A stretch of 64,000 bases of DNA from Thiobacillus denitrificans ATCC 25259. Its GTDB lineage: Bacteria; Pseudomonadota; Gammaproteobacteria; Burkholderiales; Thiobacillaceae. Position 1 is the stretch's first letter. Each line of letters opens with the position of its first letter. Under the pieces are notes generated by a model. That model had not been told where the DNA came from and made no database searches. It was given only the letters and a program-made list of their open reading frames with translations. Below are positions 50,886 through 60,715 of this stretch, in pieces. Location: positions 1,054,001-1,118,000 of the forward strand of contig NC_007404.1 of NCBI RefSeq assembly GCF_000012745.1, in the 5' to 3' direction. The position numbers and the translations under genes are program-made.

Positions 50886-53800
50886 TTATAGGCGCGCGCG
50901 CCCTGTCTCTTCCCCGCCGTCGGGGCAGGGGTGCCCGGCGCCCCAGGCTTCGAATTGCCGCGCGGGCTGGGGCCGGTTGAACAGATAGCCTTGATAGGCT
51001 TGGCAGCCGTGTTCCGCGAGGAAGGCATGCTGGGCGTCGGTCTCGACCCCCTCGGCGACCACCTCGAGATTCAGGCTCTGTCCGAGCGCGAGAATGCTGC
51101 GCGCGATCGACGCGTCGTTGGCGTCGATCAGCACGTCGCGGACGAAGGACTGGTCGATCTTGATTTCGTCGAGCGGCAGGCGCTTCAGGTAGGCGAGCGA
51201 CGAATAGCCCGTGCCGAAGTCGTCGAGCGAGAAGCCGATGCCATGGGCCTTGAGCGCGCTCATCTTCAGAATGGTGTCGTCGAGATTGTCTAGCATCAGG
51301 CTCTCGGTCAATTCGAGCTTGAGCCGGCGTGGGTCGGCCCCCGAGCGCTCGATCGCCGCGAGCACCTGTGCGGCGAAATCGGCCTGACGGAACTGGCGCG
51401 CGCTGACGTTGACCGCGAGACTCAGTCGGGCCATGTGCGGCATCTTCGACCACGCGACGAGCTGGGCGCAGGCGACGTCGAGCACCCACAGGCCGAGCGG
51501 CAGGATCAGGCCCGTTTCCTCGGCCAGCGGGATGAAGGAGGCCGGCGCGATCCAGCCGCGCTGCGGATGCTGCCAGCGCAGCAGCGCTTCGGCGCCGGAT
51601 ACGCAGCCGCGGGCGTCGACCTGGGCCTGGTAATGCAGCTCGAATGCGCCGAGCCTCAGCGCCTCGCGCAGATCCACCTCGAGCTCGGCCCGCGCGGCGA
51701 CCACGGCCTGCATCGCCGGGTCGAAGAAGCGCAGCGCGTTGCGACCATGCGCCTTGGCCTGATACATCGCGAGATCGGCGCGCTTGCGCAATTCGTCCAG
51801 CGTGGTCGGACGATCGTTGAAGAGCGTGATGCCGATGCTCGCCGTGCAGTGGTGGACATAGTCCGCAAGCTGGAAGGGGCGGGCGAAGCTTGCGAGGATC
51901 TTTTCGCCGACGCGGGTCGCCAGCGACCCGGCGTCGCCCGGCGACGCCGACAGGCCTTCGAGCACGATGACGAATTCGTCGCCGCCCACGCGTGCGAGCG
52001 TGTCGCCTTTGCGCAGGCAGGTCTGCAGGCGCTGCGCGATCTGCTGGAGCAGCAGGTCGCCCATCGCGTGGCCGAGCGTGTCGTTGAGCGTCTTGAAGTT
52101 GTCGAGGTCGATCAGAAGCAGCGCTCCCACCTGGCCGTGGCGCACCTGCATCGCGTGTTGCAGCCGATCGCCGAGTAGCTCGCGATTCGGCAGCCCGGTC
52201 AGAGGGTCGTAGAACGCGAGCTGATGAACCTTGTGCTCGGCGGCCTTGCGCTCGGTGACGTTGGTATTGATCGCGAGGATCGCGTCGGGCTGGTCGTTTT
52301 CGTCGCGCAGCAGCGTCCAGTGGGCCTCGACGACGAGCGCGGTGCCATCCTTGCGCAGCTGCGTGATTTCACCGTTCCACTCGCTGTGCGCGATGACCTT
52401 CCGCGTGTTTTCGCGGAAGGCCGTCGGGTCGCCGTACAGCAGCATTTCTGTCGAGCGCCCGGTGACCTCGTCGGCTTTCCAGCCATACAGCCGCTCGGCG
52501 CCTTTGTTCCAGTAGCGGATCGCGTCGTCGAGGCCGCGCACCATGATCGCGTCCTGCGCCTTGTCGAGCAGTGACGCCTGACGGCGGATATGCGCGTCTG
52601 CGCTCTGGCGTTCGAGCTCCGCGGCAACCCGCGAGGCGAAGATCTGCAGGGTCGACGTGATGAAAGCCGTTTCGTGCAGCGGGCGGCTGAACAACACGAA
52701 GAGCTGCCCGATCGCTTGTCCGCGCGAGTCGACCAGCCGGTGTCCGACATAGGCGTGCGCCCGCCGTTTGCTGAGGTGTGCGGTGCAGGGGAACAGCTCG
52801 CTCACCCGCCTCGGAATGACGTGCGTCGCCGTTTTGGCGAGCTGTTCGCACGGCGTGCCGACGAGCGTGTACTCGAAATTCTCGATCCGCTCGCCCTCGA
52901 CGTAGGCGACGACGGTCGTCGCAGATCCCGGATCGTCGGCCCGGATGCGGGCGATGAAGCCGGCCTCGGCGCCGAGGGCGGCGGTCATGTTGCGCACCAG
53001 TTCGTCGAAAAAGGCCGTGCCGGTGCTCGCGGAAACGCCAGCGGCGATCCTGTACACCGCTTCCTGGGTGCGGCGTTGCTCGCAACGGCTGCGCAGGGTG
53101 GCGATGCCGAAGGCCAGATCGTCGGTCAGCTCCTGCAACAGCCGCATCTCGTCGGAGGCGACGCGCGCCACGTCCGAGCCGAACAGCGCAAATATTCCGT
53201 AGGTGCGTTCCGCGTCGTGCAGCGGCAGCACGACGAGGCTGCGGTAACCGCGCGCGGAAGCCGCCGCGGCCCAGGGCTCGCGGTCCGGCGCGTTTCGAAG
53301 ATCCTCGACGATCACGACCTGACGGCCGCGCAGCGCGCGGCCGAAGGGGCCGTTTCCGATCAGCTGTTCGTCGGACCACGTCGCCGCGCTGTCGTTGAAG
53401 GCGTCCGCGCCGTCCCCGGCACAGGCCACGGGCCGGATCGACCGCTCGGCCGCATCCTGCGCGAATCCTACCCACGCCGTCTGATAGCCGCCCAGCTCGA
53501 CGGCGACGCGGCAGATCTCATGCAGCAATTCACCTTCGTCGGTCGCACGGGTCAGCGCCTTATTACAGGCGCTGCGCACGCGCAAGGCGCGGTTGAGGCG
53601 GGCGAGCTCGAGGTCGGCTTCCTTGCGCCGGGTGACGTCGCGTTCGACCGCCACGCAATGGGTGTAGTAGCCGTTCGCATCGGTCACCGGCACGACGTCG
53701 AGTTCGAGCCAGAAGGGTTCGCCGTGCTTGGAGTAATTGACGAGTTCGCTGCGCACAGGCCGCTGATTCTCGAGCGCTTCACCGATGCGACGCACTTCGG

Positions 53801-54065
53801 CCCGGTCGGTCAGCGGTCCATGCAGCAAGCGCACCGATTTGCCGAGCACTTCGTCGCGGCGATAGCCCGTAATGTGTTCGAACGCGTCGTTGACGAACAC
53901 GATCGCCGGCCCGGCGGCGCCCCCGTGATCGGCTTCGGTGATGAGTACGATGTCGTTCAGTCGCGCGACGCTGGTCTCGAGCAGCGCGAGCTGCTGATGC
54001 GCCTCATAGCGCCCGCTCGCGTCCCCCGCGTCGCGCACGCGACAGGGATCGTCCCGATCAAGCAC
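50886..54065 (-). CDS. PAS-GAF-GAF-PAS-GGDEF-EAL cytoplasmic c-di-GMP enzyme
   Basis: The 1059-codon product has no membrane segment. Domains in order are PAS (about 35-145, FVNDAFEHITGYRRDEV), GAF (165-325), GAF-like (335-485), PAS (495-610), GGDEF (intact GGDEF 694-698, RKGD at 685-688) and EAL (826-828, DDFGTGYSSL, EGVETD). Both cyclase and phosphodiesterase could be active, set by ligands of four sensor domains. The start is GTG at 54065; no ATG lies upstream in frame. Confidence 0.9.
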   Translation of the reverse strand: MLDRDDPCRVRDAGDASGRYEAHQQLALLETSVARLNDIVLITEADHGGAAGPAIVFVNDAFEHITGYRRDEVLGKSVRLLHGPLTDRAEVRRIGEALENQRPVRSELVNYSKHGEPFWLELDVVPVTDANGYYTHCVAVERDVTRRKEADLELARLNRALRVRSACNKALTRATDEGELLHEICRVAVELGGYQTAWVGFAQDAAERSIRPVACAGDGADAFNDSAATWSDEQLIGNGPFGRALRGRQVVIVEDLRNAPDREPWAAAASARGYRSLVVLPLHDAERTYGIFALFGSDVARVASDEMRLLQELTDDLAFGIATLRSRCEQRRTQEAVYRIAAGVSASTGTAFFDELVRNMTAALGAEAGFIARIRADDPGSATTVVAYVEGERIENFEYTLVGTPCEQLAKTATHVIPRRVSELFPCTAHLSKRRAHAYVGHRLVDSRGQAIGQLFVLFSRPLHETAFITSTLQIFASRVAAELERQSADAHIRRQASLLDKAQDAIMVRGLDDAIRYWNKGAERLYGWKADEVTGRSTEMLLYGDPTAFRENTRKVIAHSEWNGEITQLRKDGTALVVEAHWTLLRDENDQPDAILAINTNVTERKAAEHKVHQLAFYDPLTGLPNRELLGDRLQHAMQVRHGQVGALLLIDLDNFKTLNDTLGHAMGDLLLQQIAQRLQTCLRKGDTLARVGGDEFVIVLEGLSASPGDAGSLATRVGEKILASFARPFQLADYVHHCTASIGITLFNDRPTTLDELRKRADLAMYQAKAHGRNALRFFDPAMQAVVAARAELEVDLREALRLGAFELHYQAQVDARGCVSGAEALLRWQHPQRGWIAPASFIPLAEETGLILPLGLWVLDVACAQLVAWSKMPHMARLSLAVNVSARQFRQADFAAQVLAAIERSGADPRRLKLELTESLMLDNLDDTILKMSALKAHGIGFSLDDFGTGYSSLAYLKRLPLDEIKIDQSFVRDVLIDANDASIARSILALGQSLNLEVVAEGVETDAQHAFLAEHGCQAYQGYLFNRPQPARQFEAWGAGHPCPDGGEETGRARL

Positions 54066-54269
54066 GGGCGCTCCGGAATAGCGATACGCAGGCGCGGCGC
54101 AGAGGTCGTTGCATGAGGTCGGATCGGGCGCAAGCCGGTTCCGCTGGCTTTTCGTTATCGGGCGAGAATACCCCCTTAGCGGCCATCGCCGGCGGTTCTT
54201 GAGGTCTTCCTGTGCGCGGCGACGGCTCGCCGGCCTGTGGTATCTTCACCGTCCTGAAGGGGGTCAACC

Positions 54270-54797
54270 GTGTTCAAGAAACAGTGGCCGGCATTCGTGC
54301 TGGCGTTCGTTCTGCCGCTCCTCGCGGTGTTCTGGTGGTGGGGGGGCTTCAACGCGGTCAGCGTCAGCGAGACCGAGGCCGGGCCTTATCGCTACGCCTA
54401 CCTCGATTACGAGGGCCCGATCAGCAACATGCGCAAGACCCAGCGCAGGGCGCTCGACGAGTTTGCGGCGGCGAAGATTGAGGCGGGCGACACGATCAGC
54501 GTCATCCTCACCGACCCGCGCGCCGACCACGGCAAGGTCCGCGCACAACTCGGCTACACGCTCGCCGAAACCGCGGCCGTGCCGCGCGGGCTCAAGGAAG
54601 GGCGGATCGAGCGTCGTCCCGTCTATGCCGCGACCGTGCAGGCGGCCGTGCTGCTGGCGCCGTCGAAGGCCTATCAGGCACTCGCCGATACCCTCGAAGA
54701 CGCGGGCAGGCCGCTCGTGATGCCGACCGTCGAACGCTATCGTCCGGCGGGCCAGGCCAATCGCATCGGCACGCTCACCCTGGAAATGAATCGCTGA
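54270..54797 (+). CDS. Membrane-anchored GyrI-like effector-binding protein
   Basis: The 175-residue product has one N-terminal membrane segment (MFKKQWPAFVLAFVLPLLAV) and a GyrI-like/SOUL-type small-molecule-binding domain (GPYRYAYLDYEGPISNM, PRADHGKVRAQLGYTL). Start GTG 54270 follows AAGGGGG. The next gene starts within its stop codon (TGATG), so the two are coupled. The ligand is unknown. Confidence 0.72.
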   Translation: MFKKQWPAFVLAFVLPLLAVFWWWGGFNAVSVSETEAGPYRYAYLDYEGPISNMRKTQRRALDEFAAAKIEAGDTISVILTDPRADHGKVRAQLGYTLAETAAVPRGLKEGRIERRPVYAATVQAAVLLAPSKAYQALADTLEDAGRPLVMPTVERYRPAGQANRIGTLTLEMNR

Positions 54798-55714
54798 TGG
54801 TCTTTTTCTCGGTCCTCGCCGCCGTCGCGCTCGAGCATCTGCGGCCGCTGCGCCAGCCGATGCTCCACTATCGGCATTACACGCGTTTCATCCACTGGCT
54901 CGAAGGCAAGCTCAACGCCGGGGAATACACGCATGGCGCGATTGCCTGGACGCTTGCCGTCGTTCCCTGGCTCGTCGCGGTGTGGGCGATCTTCGCCGTG
55001 CTCGAAGACGTCAGCCCGGTTCTGGGCTGGGTGTGGAACGTGGCCGTGCTGTATTTCACGCTCGGGTTCAAGTATTACAGCGACAACGCCGAGCGCATCG
55101 CCCACCTGCTGCGCGCGGGCGACCTCGACGCGGCGCGCGCGCAGCTCGGCCTGTGGCGCGGCGGCGACACCACCCACTTCACGAGCGACGACATCACGCG
55201 CGTGACGATCGAGCAGGTGATGGCGGAAAGCCACCGGCAGATGTTCGGCGTGTTGTTCTGGTTCGTGCTGCTGGCGCCGCTCGGCCCGGTCGGCGCCGTC
55301 CTGTTCCGCGCGGCGTCGATTCTCTCGCGGCGCTGGGAGGTATCGCGCGGCCGCTTCGGCCTGTGCGCGTGCCGCGTCTTCCATATCATCAACTGGGTGC
55401 CCGCGCGTCTGACCGCACTGACCTACGCGATCGCCGGCAACTTCGAGGACGCGACCTACTGCTGGCGCACCCAGGCCGCGGCCTGGCCGGAGGAGGAAGA
55501 GGGCGTCGTGATCGCCGCCGGCGCCGGCGCGATGGGGGTCAGGCTCGGGCAACCCGTCACGGTCGGCGGCGAGTCCGTGTGGCGGCCTGAATTGGGGACG
55601 GGGCAGGCGCCCGACCCCGACTTCATCGCCAGCGCGGTCAGCATGATCTGGCGCGGCCTCGTGATCTGGCTCACGGCAGGCCTGCTCATCGTCATCGCCG
55701 GCTGGGTCTCCTGA
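54797..55714 (+). CDS. CobD/CbiB-family membrane protein
   Basis: The 305-residue membrane protein resembles the CobD/CbiB/AmpE group (GDLDAARAQLGLWRGGDTTH, VMAESHRQMFGVLFWFVLL, RLTALTYAIAGNFEDA). CbiB makes adenosylcobinamide phosphate, but no other cobalamin gene lies nearby and many betaproteobacteria have a second, uncharacterised member, so the true substrate is open. It is followed after 16 nt by spmAB. Confidence 0.8.
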   Translation: MVFFSVLAAVALEHLRPLRQPMLHYRHYTRFIHWLEGKLNAGEYTHGAIAWTLAVVPWLVAVWAIFAVLEDVSPVLGWVWNVAVLYFTLGFKYYSDNAERIAHLLRAGDLDAARAQLGLWRGGDTTHFTSDDITRVTIEQVMAESHRQMFGVLFWFVLLAPLGPVGAVLFRAASILSRRWEVSRGRFGLCACRVFHIINWVPARLTALTYAIAGNFEDATYCWRTQAAAWPEEEEGVVIAAGAGAMGVRLGQPVTVGGESVWRPELGTGQAPDPDFIASAVSMIWRGLVIWLTAGLLIVIAGWVS

Positions 55715-55730
55715 ACCCGGGCTTTCATTC

Positions 55731-56969
55731 ATGCTGAACGCGCTGTGGGTCGGCTTCTTTTTCGTCGCCTTTCTGATCGCGCTCGCCAATCTCGTTTTCC
55801 TCGGCAACGCCGAGATCTTCGCAGCACTGGTCAAGGCGCTGTTCGATAGCAGCAAGGCCGCGTTCGAGATCGCGCTCGGCCTGACCGGCGTGATGGCGCT
55901 GTGGCTCGGCGTGATGAAGGTCGGCGAGCGGGCGGGCATGCTCGACCTGCTGACGCGCGGTCTCGCGCCGCTGTTCCGGCGGCTGTTCCCCGAAGTTCCG
56001 CCCAATCATCCCGCGCTCGGCGCGATGACCATGAACATGGGCGCGAACATGCTCGGGCTCGACAACGCGGCCACGCCGCTCGGCATCAAGGCCATGCAGG
56101 AGCTGCAGACGCTCAATCCTTCGAGCGACACCGCGAGCGACGCGCAGATCCTGTTCCTCGTCATCAATACCGCTTCGGTGACGCTGCTGCCGGTGACGAT
56201 CTTCACCTACCGCGCGCAGCTCGGCGCGGCCGACCCGACCGACGTCTTCGTACCGCTTCTGATCACGACCTACATCGGCACCCTGACCGGTCTTTTTGTG
56301 ACCGGTCTTTTCCAGAAGCTGCATCTTTGGAACCGTGTCACCCTCGCTTATCTCGGTGGCGCGACCGCGCTGGTCGGCGGGATGGTCGCCTACTTCTCGA
56401 GCCTGGATGCGGCGGCGATGACGCGGCAGTCGGCGATTCTCAGCAACGTGCTGCTGTTCGGTGTCGTCGCCACGTTTCTCGCGATGGCCGCGTGGCGCCG
56501 CGTCAACGCTTACGAAGCCTTCGTCGAAGGGGCCAAGGAAGGCTTCCGCACGGCGGTCACGATCATTCCCTACCTCGTCGCGATGCTCGTCGCGATCGCC
56601 GTCTTTCGCGCCAGCGGCGCGCTCGACCTGGCGATGTCGGCGATCCGCAGCGCCGTGCTCGCGCTCGGCTACGACGCGCGCTGGGTCGACGCCCTGCCGA
56701 CCGCGTTGATGAAGCCGTTCTCCGGCAGCGGCGCACGCGCGATGATGATCGACACGATGCAGACCCACGGCGCCGACTCTTTCGCCGGCCGGCTCGCGTC
56801 GGTCGTGCAGGGCAGCACGGAGACGACCTTCTACGTGCTCGCCGTCTATTTCGGCGCGGTCGGCATCCGCCGTGTGCGCCATGCCGTCGCCTGCGGGCTG
56901 ATCGCGGATGCCGCGGGGATCGTCGCGGCGATCGGCATGGCCTATCTCTTTTTCGGAGCCGTTGCATGA
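55731..56969 (+). CDS. Fused SpmA-SpmB (nucleoside-recognition/Gate domain) membrane protein
   Basis: The 412-residue protein joins SpmA-like (1-200) and SpmB-like (210-412) halves with Gate domains (ALGAMTMNMGANMLGLDNAA, MKPFSGSGARAMMIDTMQ). In Bacillus the separate proteins affect spore dehydration; in non-sporulating bacteria the role is unknown, perhaps small-molecule transport. Its stop overlaps the ppx start (ATGA). Confidence 0.88.
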   Translation: MLNALWVGFFFVAFLIALANLVFLGNAEIFAALVKALFDSSKAAFEIALGLTGVMALWLGVMKVGERAGMLDLLTRGLAPLFRRLFPEVPPNHPALGAMTMNMGANMLGLDNAATPLGIKAMQELQTLNPSSDTASDAQILFLVINTASVTLLPVTIFTYRAQLGAADPTDVFVPLLITTYIGTLTGLFVTGLFQKLHLWNRVTLAYLGGATALVGGMVAYFSSLDAAAMTRQSAILSNVLLFGVVATFLAMAAWRRVNAYEAFVEGAKEGFRTAVTIIPYLVAMLVAIAVFRASGALDLAMSAIRSAVLALGYDARWVDALPTALMKPFSGSGARAMMIDTMQTHGADSFAGRLASVVQGSTETTFYVLAVYFGAVGIRRVRHAVACGLIADAAGIVAAIGMAYLFFGAVA

Positions 56970-58441
56970 AAAGCTACGACACGCTCGCCGCCGTCGACCT
57001 CGGTTCCAACTCCTTCCGCCTCGAAGTGGCGCGCGTCGCAGGCGACCAGCTGTACCCCCTCGATTCGCTCAAGGAAACGGTGCGGCTCGCGGCCGGCCTG
57101 CAGGACGACAAGATTCTCGACGGTGCGGCGCGGGAACGCGCGCTGGCCTGCCTGAGGCGCTTCGGCGAGCGCCTGCGCGGCCTGCCCGCGGAAGCCGTAC
57201 GCTGCGTCGGCACCTCGACGCTGCGCGTCGCGCGCAACGCCGATGCCTTCCTCGCCGAGGCCGAGGCGGCGCTCGGGCACCCGATCGAGATCGTCGCCGG
57301 CCGCGAGGAGGCGCGCCTGATCTACCTCGGGGTCGCGCATTCGCTGCCGGCCTCTCCCGACCGCCGGCTCGTCGTCGACATCGGCGGCGGCTCGACCGAA
57401 TTCATCGTCGGCCACGGCCTGAAGCCGCACGAGCGCGAAAGCCTGCACCTCGGCTGCGTGCATTTCTCGCGGCGCTTTTTCGAGCAGGGGGCGGTCAGCC
57501 GCGCCGCGCTCAAGGCCGCCGAACTGAGCGCGCGTGCGGAGGTCGAGCGCATCGCTCATGCCTTCGGACGCGGCAACTGGCAGCAGGCGGTCGGCTCGAG
57601 CGGCACCGCGCGTGCGCTGCGCGACATCCTCGAGCAAAGCGGCTGGTCGGCAGGCGGCATCACCCGCGACGGCCTCGACCGCCTGCGCGATGCGCTGCTC
57701 GCGGCGGGCGACGTCGAGCGTCTCGAATTGCCCGGTCTTTCGCGGGATCGCCGGCCGGTTATAGCCGGCGGCTTCGCGATCATGGCGGGACTGTTCGCCG
57801 AGCTCGGAATCGAGCAGATGGACGTCGCCGAGACCGCCATGCGCGAGGGCATCCTCTACGATCTGCTCGGCCGCTTTCACGCCGACGACATGCGCGAGGC
57901 GACGGTCGCCGAATTCGCCCGTCGCTATCACGTCGACGCGGGCCAGGCCGAGCGCGTCGGACGCACCGTGCTGAGGCTGTTCGCGGCGACCGGGCGTGAA
58001 GACGACAATGACGCCCGGGTTCTCGGCTGGGCCGCGCGCCTGCACGAGATCGGTCTGTCGGTCTCGCACAGCGGCTACCACCGCCACTCGGCCTACATCC
58101 TCGAAAACGCCGACATGCCGGGGTTTTCACGCACCGAACAGGCGCGGCTCGCGCTCCTAGCGCGGGCGCAACGGGGCGCGCTGACCAAGGTGGCGGCCGT
58201 TGCAGCGGGCGCCGTCGACGAGCGCGACCGCCGCGCGATCTGGCTGCTGCGCCAGGCAGTGATTCTCTGCCGCAGCCGTGCCGATCCTCGCCTCGCCGAG
58301 GTCAGCGCCGAATCGACGTCGAAGCGCTTCTGTCTGACGCTGCCTCCGGGCTGGCTCGAGCAGCGGCCGCTCACGCAACGTGCGCTCGACGACGAGATCC
58401 AGCACTGGCAGGCGCTGGGGCTCAAGTACGTGCTCGGTTAA
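56966..58441 (+). CDS. ppx: Exopolyphosphatase (Ppx/GppA family)
   Basis: The 491-residue enzyme hydrolyses polyphosphate ends or pppGpp. It has the actin-like phosphate motifs AAVDLGSNSFRLEVARV and VVDIGGGSTEFIVG, and a C-terminal HD-like helical domain (RLHEIGLSVSHSGYHRHSAY). The coupling to spmAB by a 4-nt overlap is notable. No ppk is in the window. Confidence 0.93.
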   Translation: MKSYDTLAAVDLGSNSFRLEVARVAGDQLYPLDSLKETVRLAAGLQDDKILDGAARERALACLRRFGERLRGLPAEAVRCVGTSTLRVARNADAFLAEAEAALGHPIEIVAGREEARLIYLGVAHSLPASPDRRLVVDIGGGSTEFIVGHGLKPHERESLHLGCVHFSRRFFEQGAVSRAALKAAELSARAEVERIAHAFGRGNWQQAVGSSGTARALRDILEQSGWSAGGITRDGLDRLRDALLAAGDVERLELPGLSRDRRPVIAGGFAIMAGLFAELGIEQMDVAETAMREGILYDLLGRFHADDMREATVAEFARRYHVDAGQAERVGRTVLRLFAATGREDDNDARVLGWAARLHEIGLSVSHSGYHRHSAYILENADMPGFSRTEQARLALLARAQRGALTKVAAVAAGAVDERDRRAIWLLRQAVILCRSRADPRLAEVSAESTSKRFCLTLPPGWLEQRPLTQRALDDEIQHWQALGLKYVLG

Positions 58442-58559
58442 CCGGCGTCCTCCTTGTCGCTAACGATCGGTTATATCGATAGATAAGTCATAAAAATATC
58501 GTTGGTTAAATAGATAGAAATATCTATCTTTTCCCCTGCAACTTTCGGGGGGAGCCACG
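58442..58559 (+). promoter_or_regulatory. AT-rich promoter region of cfa
   Basis: This 118-nt gap is strikingly AT-rich against the background. It has repeats of ATAGATA and an inverted repeat AGATAG-N6-CTATCT at 58512-58529. It probably holds the cfa promoter; the exact -35/-10 is not clear. Confidence 0.5.
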
Positions 58560-59729
58560 ATGCAAGAAGAGGAGACGCTGGCGATCGCACCAGCGGGCGC
58601 ACGCGCGCCAGACGATTCGCCGGCAGTATTGCGTGAACTCGCAGCCCAAGCCGGCATTACGATAAACGGCGACGCGCCGTGGGACATCCAGGTCCGTGAC
58701 CCGCGCCTCTACCACCGTATTCTGACCAAGGGCTCGCTCGGCTTCGGCGAAGCCTACGTCGACGGCATGTGGGAATGCGACCGCCTCGATCAGCTGTTCG
58801 ACCGGTTGCTGAGGATCGACGCCGACGAAAAACTGGGCAGCTGGGCGCGCGTACGGCTATTCGGCGAAGTATTACGCCACAGCCTGTTCAATCTTCAATC
58901 CGACCGCCGCGCCTTCCAGGTCGCCGAGCAGCACTACGACATCGGCAACGACGTCTTCGTCGCCATGCTCGACCCGACGATGAGTTACTCATGCGCTTAC
59001 TGGGACGGCGCGGCCGATCTCGTCGAGGCGCAGCAGAAAAAGCTCGACATGATCTGCCGGAAACTCGAGTTGAAGCGCGGCGAGGTGCTGCTCGAGATCG
59101 GCTGCGGCTGGGGCGGGCTCGCGCGTTTCGCGGCCGAGCGCTACGGCGTCGAAGTGGTCGGCATCACGGTGTCGAAGGAACAGCAAGCCCTCGCGCGCGA
59201 GCGCTGCAAGGGCCTCCCGGTCGCGATCGAGCTCATGGACTATCGCGAGCTCAGCCGCAAATTCGACAAGATCGTCTCGGTCGGCATGTTCGAGCACGTC
59301 GGCCCCAAGAACTACCGCACGTATTTCGACATCGCCCACCGGGCGCTCAAGAACGATGGCCTCTTCCTGTTGCATACGATCGGCAGCGCGGTCACCGTCG
59401 CGAAGACCGACCCGTGGATCGACCAGTACATCTTTCCCAACGGCAAGCTGCCGTCGGCAAGAGAGATCGCGGCGGCGGTCGAGGGCCGCTTCCTGATCGA
59501 GGACTGGCACAACTTCGGCGCCGACTACGACCGCACGCTCATGGCGTGGTGGGAGAAGTTCGACGCCGCCTGGCCCGAGCTGGAAGCCCGATACGGCACG
59601 CGTTTTTACCGCATGTGGAAATATTACCTGCTGAGTTGCGCCGGCTTTTTCCGATCGCGCCAGGGCCAGCTCTGGCAGGTGGTGCTGAGCAAGCCGCAGC
59701 GCGCCTCGACCTACCGCTCGGTGCGCTGA
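58560..59729 (+). CDS. cfa: Cyclopropane-fatty-acyl-phospholipid synthase
   Basis: This SAM-dependent enzyme adds a methylene bridge to unsaturated membrane lipids, usually in stationary phase or acid stress. The 389-residue product has YDIGNDVFVAMLDPTMSYSC, the SAM motif LEIGCGWGGLARFAAERYGV and VSVGMFEHVGPKNY. It follows a GGGGGGAG ribosome binding site. Confidence 0.95.
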   Translation: MQEEETLAIAPAGARAPDDSPAVLRELAAQAGITINGDAPWDIQVRDPRLYHRILTKGSLGFGEAYVDGMWECDRLDQLFDRLLRIDADEKLGSWARVRLFGEVLRHSLFNLQSDRRAFQVAEQHYDIGNDVFVAMLDPTMSYSCAYWDGAADLVEAQQKKLDMICRKLELKRGEVLLEIGCGWGGLARFAAERYGVEVVGITVSKEQQALARERCKGLPVAIELMDYRELSRKFDKIVSVGMFEHVGPKNYRTYFDIAHRALKNDGLFLLHTIGSAVTVAKTDPWIDQYIFPNGKLPSAREIAAAVEGRFLIEDWHNFGADYDRTLMAWWEKFDAAWPELEARYGTRFYRMWKYYLLSCAGFFRSRQGQLWQVVLSKPQRASTYRSVR

Positions 59730-59804
59730 CGATCCCTCCTGTCCACCCTGCGCTTGCCGGCCTCGCCGGCGCGCGCCTGCCTTGCCGCCCGGAAGAGACG
59801 ATCC

Positions 59805-59999
59805 ATGAAATTTCCGACCGATTACCTGCGCCCCGCCGAGGGCCAGGTTTTCAAGAACAATGCGCCCTGGTTGGTCTATGGATGGCAGACCAGCGACGGT
59901 AAGTTCACCGCTGTCGACGGCCGCAAATATCCGGCGGAACTCGCCGCGCCGATTGGCGAGCCGCTGGCGGGAGAAGACGGGACGGGCGTGGAACCGTGA
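59805..59999 (+). CDS. Small hypothetical protein
   Basis: The 64-residue product (MKFPTDYLRPAEGQVFKNNA onwards) is soluble and has no recognised domain. The ATG lies after GGAAGAGA, 75 nt downstream of cfa, so it may be cotranscribed. Coding is plausible from codon use but not proven. Confidence 0.5.
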   Translation: MKFPTDYLRPAEGQVFKNNAPWLVYGWQTSDGKFTAVDGRKYPAELAAPIGEPLAGEDGTGVEP

Positions 60000-60011
60000 C
60001 GCCGACCGCGC

Positions 60012-60515
60012 TCAGGCGCTGCCGTGGTAGGCGTGATAGACGGTGTCCATGTCGATTTTCTTCATTTGCAGCATGGCCCGCATCGCCCGTTGGCAGCGGT
60101 CGGAGCCGGGGTCGCCGACCCATTCGGGCAGCGCGCGCGGGATCACCTGCCAGGACAACCCGAATCTGTCCTTGAGCCAGCCGCACTGCTGTGCCTGCTC
60201 GTCGCCGCCCGCGGCGAGGTGCGCCCAGTAGAAATCGACCTCCTGCTGGTTCTCGCACAGCACCTGAAACGAGACGGCCTCGTTGAACTGGAAGACGGGT
60301 CCGCCATTGAGCGCGGTGAAGACCTGGCCCTCGATTTCGAATTCGACGAGCATCACCGACCCCTCGGGCCGGCGGTGCACCTCGAATCCTTCCTTGCCGT
60401 AGCGGGTGGTGCGCAATATGCGCGAATTCTTGAAAATTCCGGTGTAGAACGCCGCAGCCTCCTCGGCCTGGTCGGAAAACCACAGGCACGGCGTGATTTT
60501 TTGGGCGAGTTGCAT
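60012..60515 (-). CDS. VOC superfamily (PhnB-like) protein
   Basis: The 167-residue glyoxalase-fold protein (KITPCLWFSDQAEEAAAFYT, VMLVEFEIEGQVFTALNGGP, DRFGLSWQVIPRALPEW) belongs to the PhnB-like group with no proven activity. The start ATG at 60515 follows AAGGAG. It is convergent with the small gene at 59.8 kb. Confidence 0.87.
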   Translation of the reverse strand: MQLAQKITPCLWFSDQAEEAAAFYTGIFKNSRILRTTRYGKEGFEVHRRPEGSVMLVEFEIEGQVFTALNGGPVFQFNEAVSFQVLCENQQEVDFYWAHLAAGGDEQAQQCGWLKDRFGLSWQVIPRALPEWVGDPGSDRCQRAMRAMLQMKKIDMDTVYHAYHGSA

Positions 60516-60715
60516 GGCAGGCTCCTTGCTCTGTCGGCGCCGCGGCATCGCCAGCGCGTGCCGGTGCCGCGCAGCCGTCCGCCGCGCAAATGAGGGGCGC
60601 GGCGGTGGGAATCGGTCGACGGCGCCGCGGGTGTGCGTCACGGCGCCACCAGAGTTTTATAGCATTCTTGATCTGACGCGGGCCGCGAACGAGGCGGGCG
60701 GACAGACGCGTGTCT

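Noticed and set aside
54058-54267. Minus-strand frame of 69 codons before the PAS/GAF gene
   Set aside because: It lies in the divergent promoter region, has no family-like features and overlaps the start of the large c-di-GMP gene in another frame.
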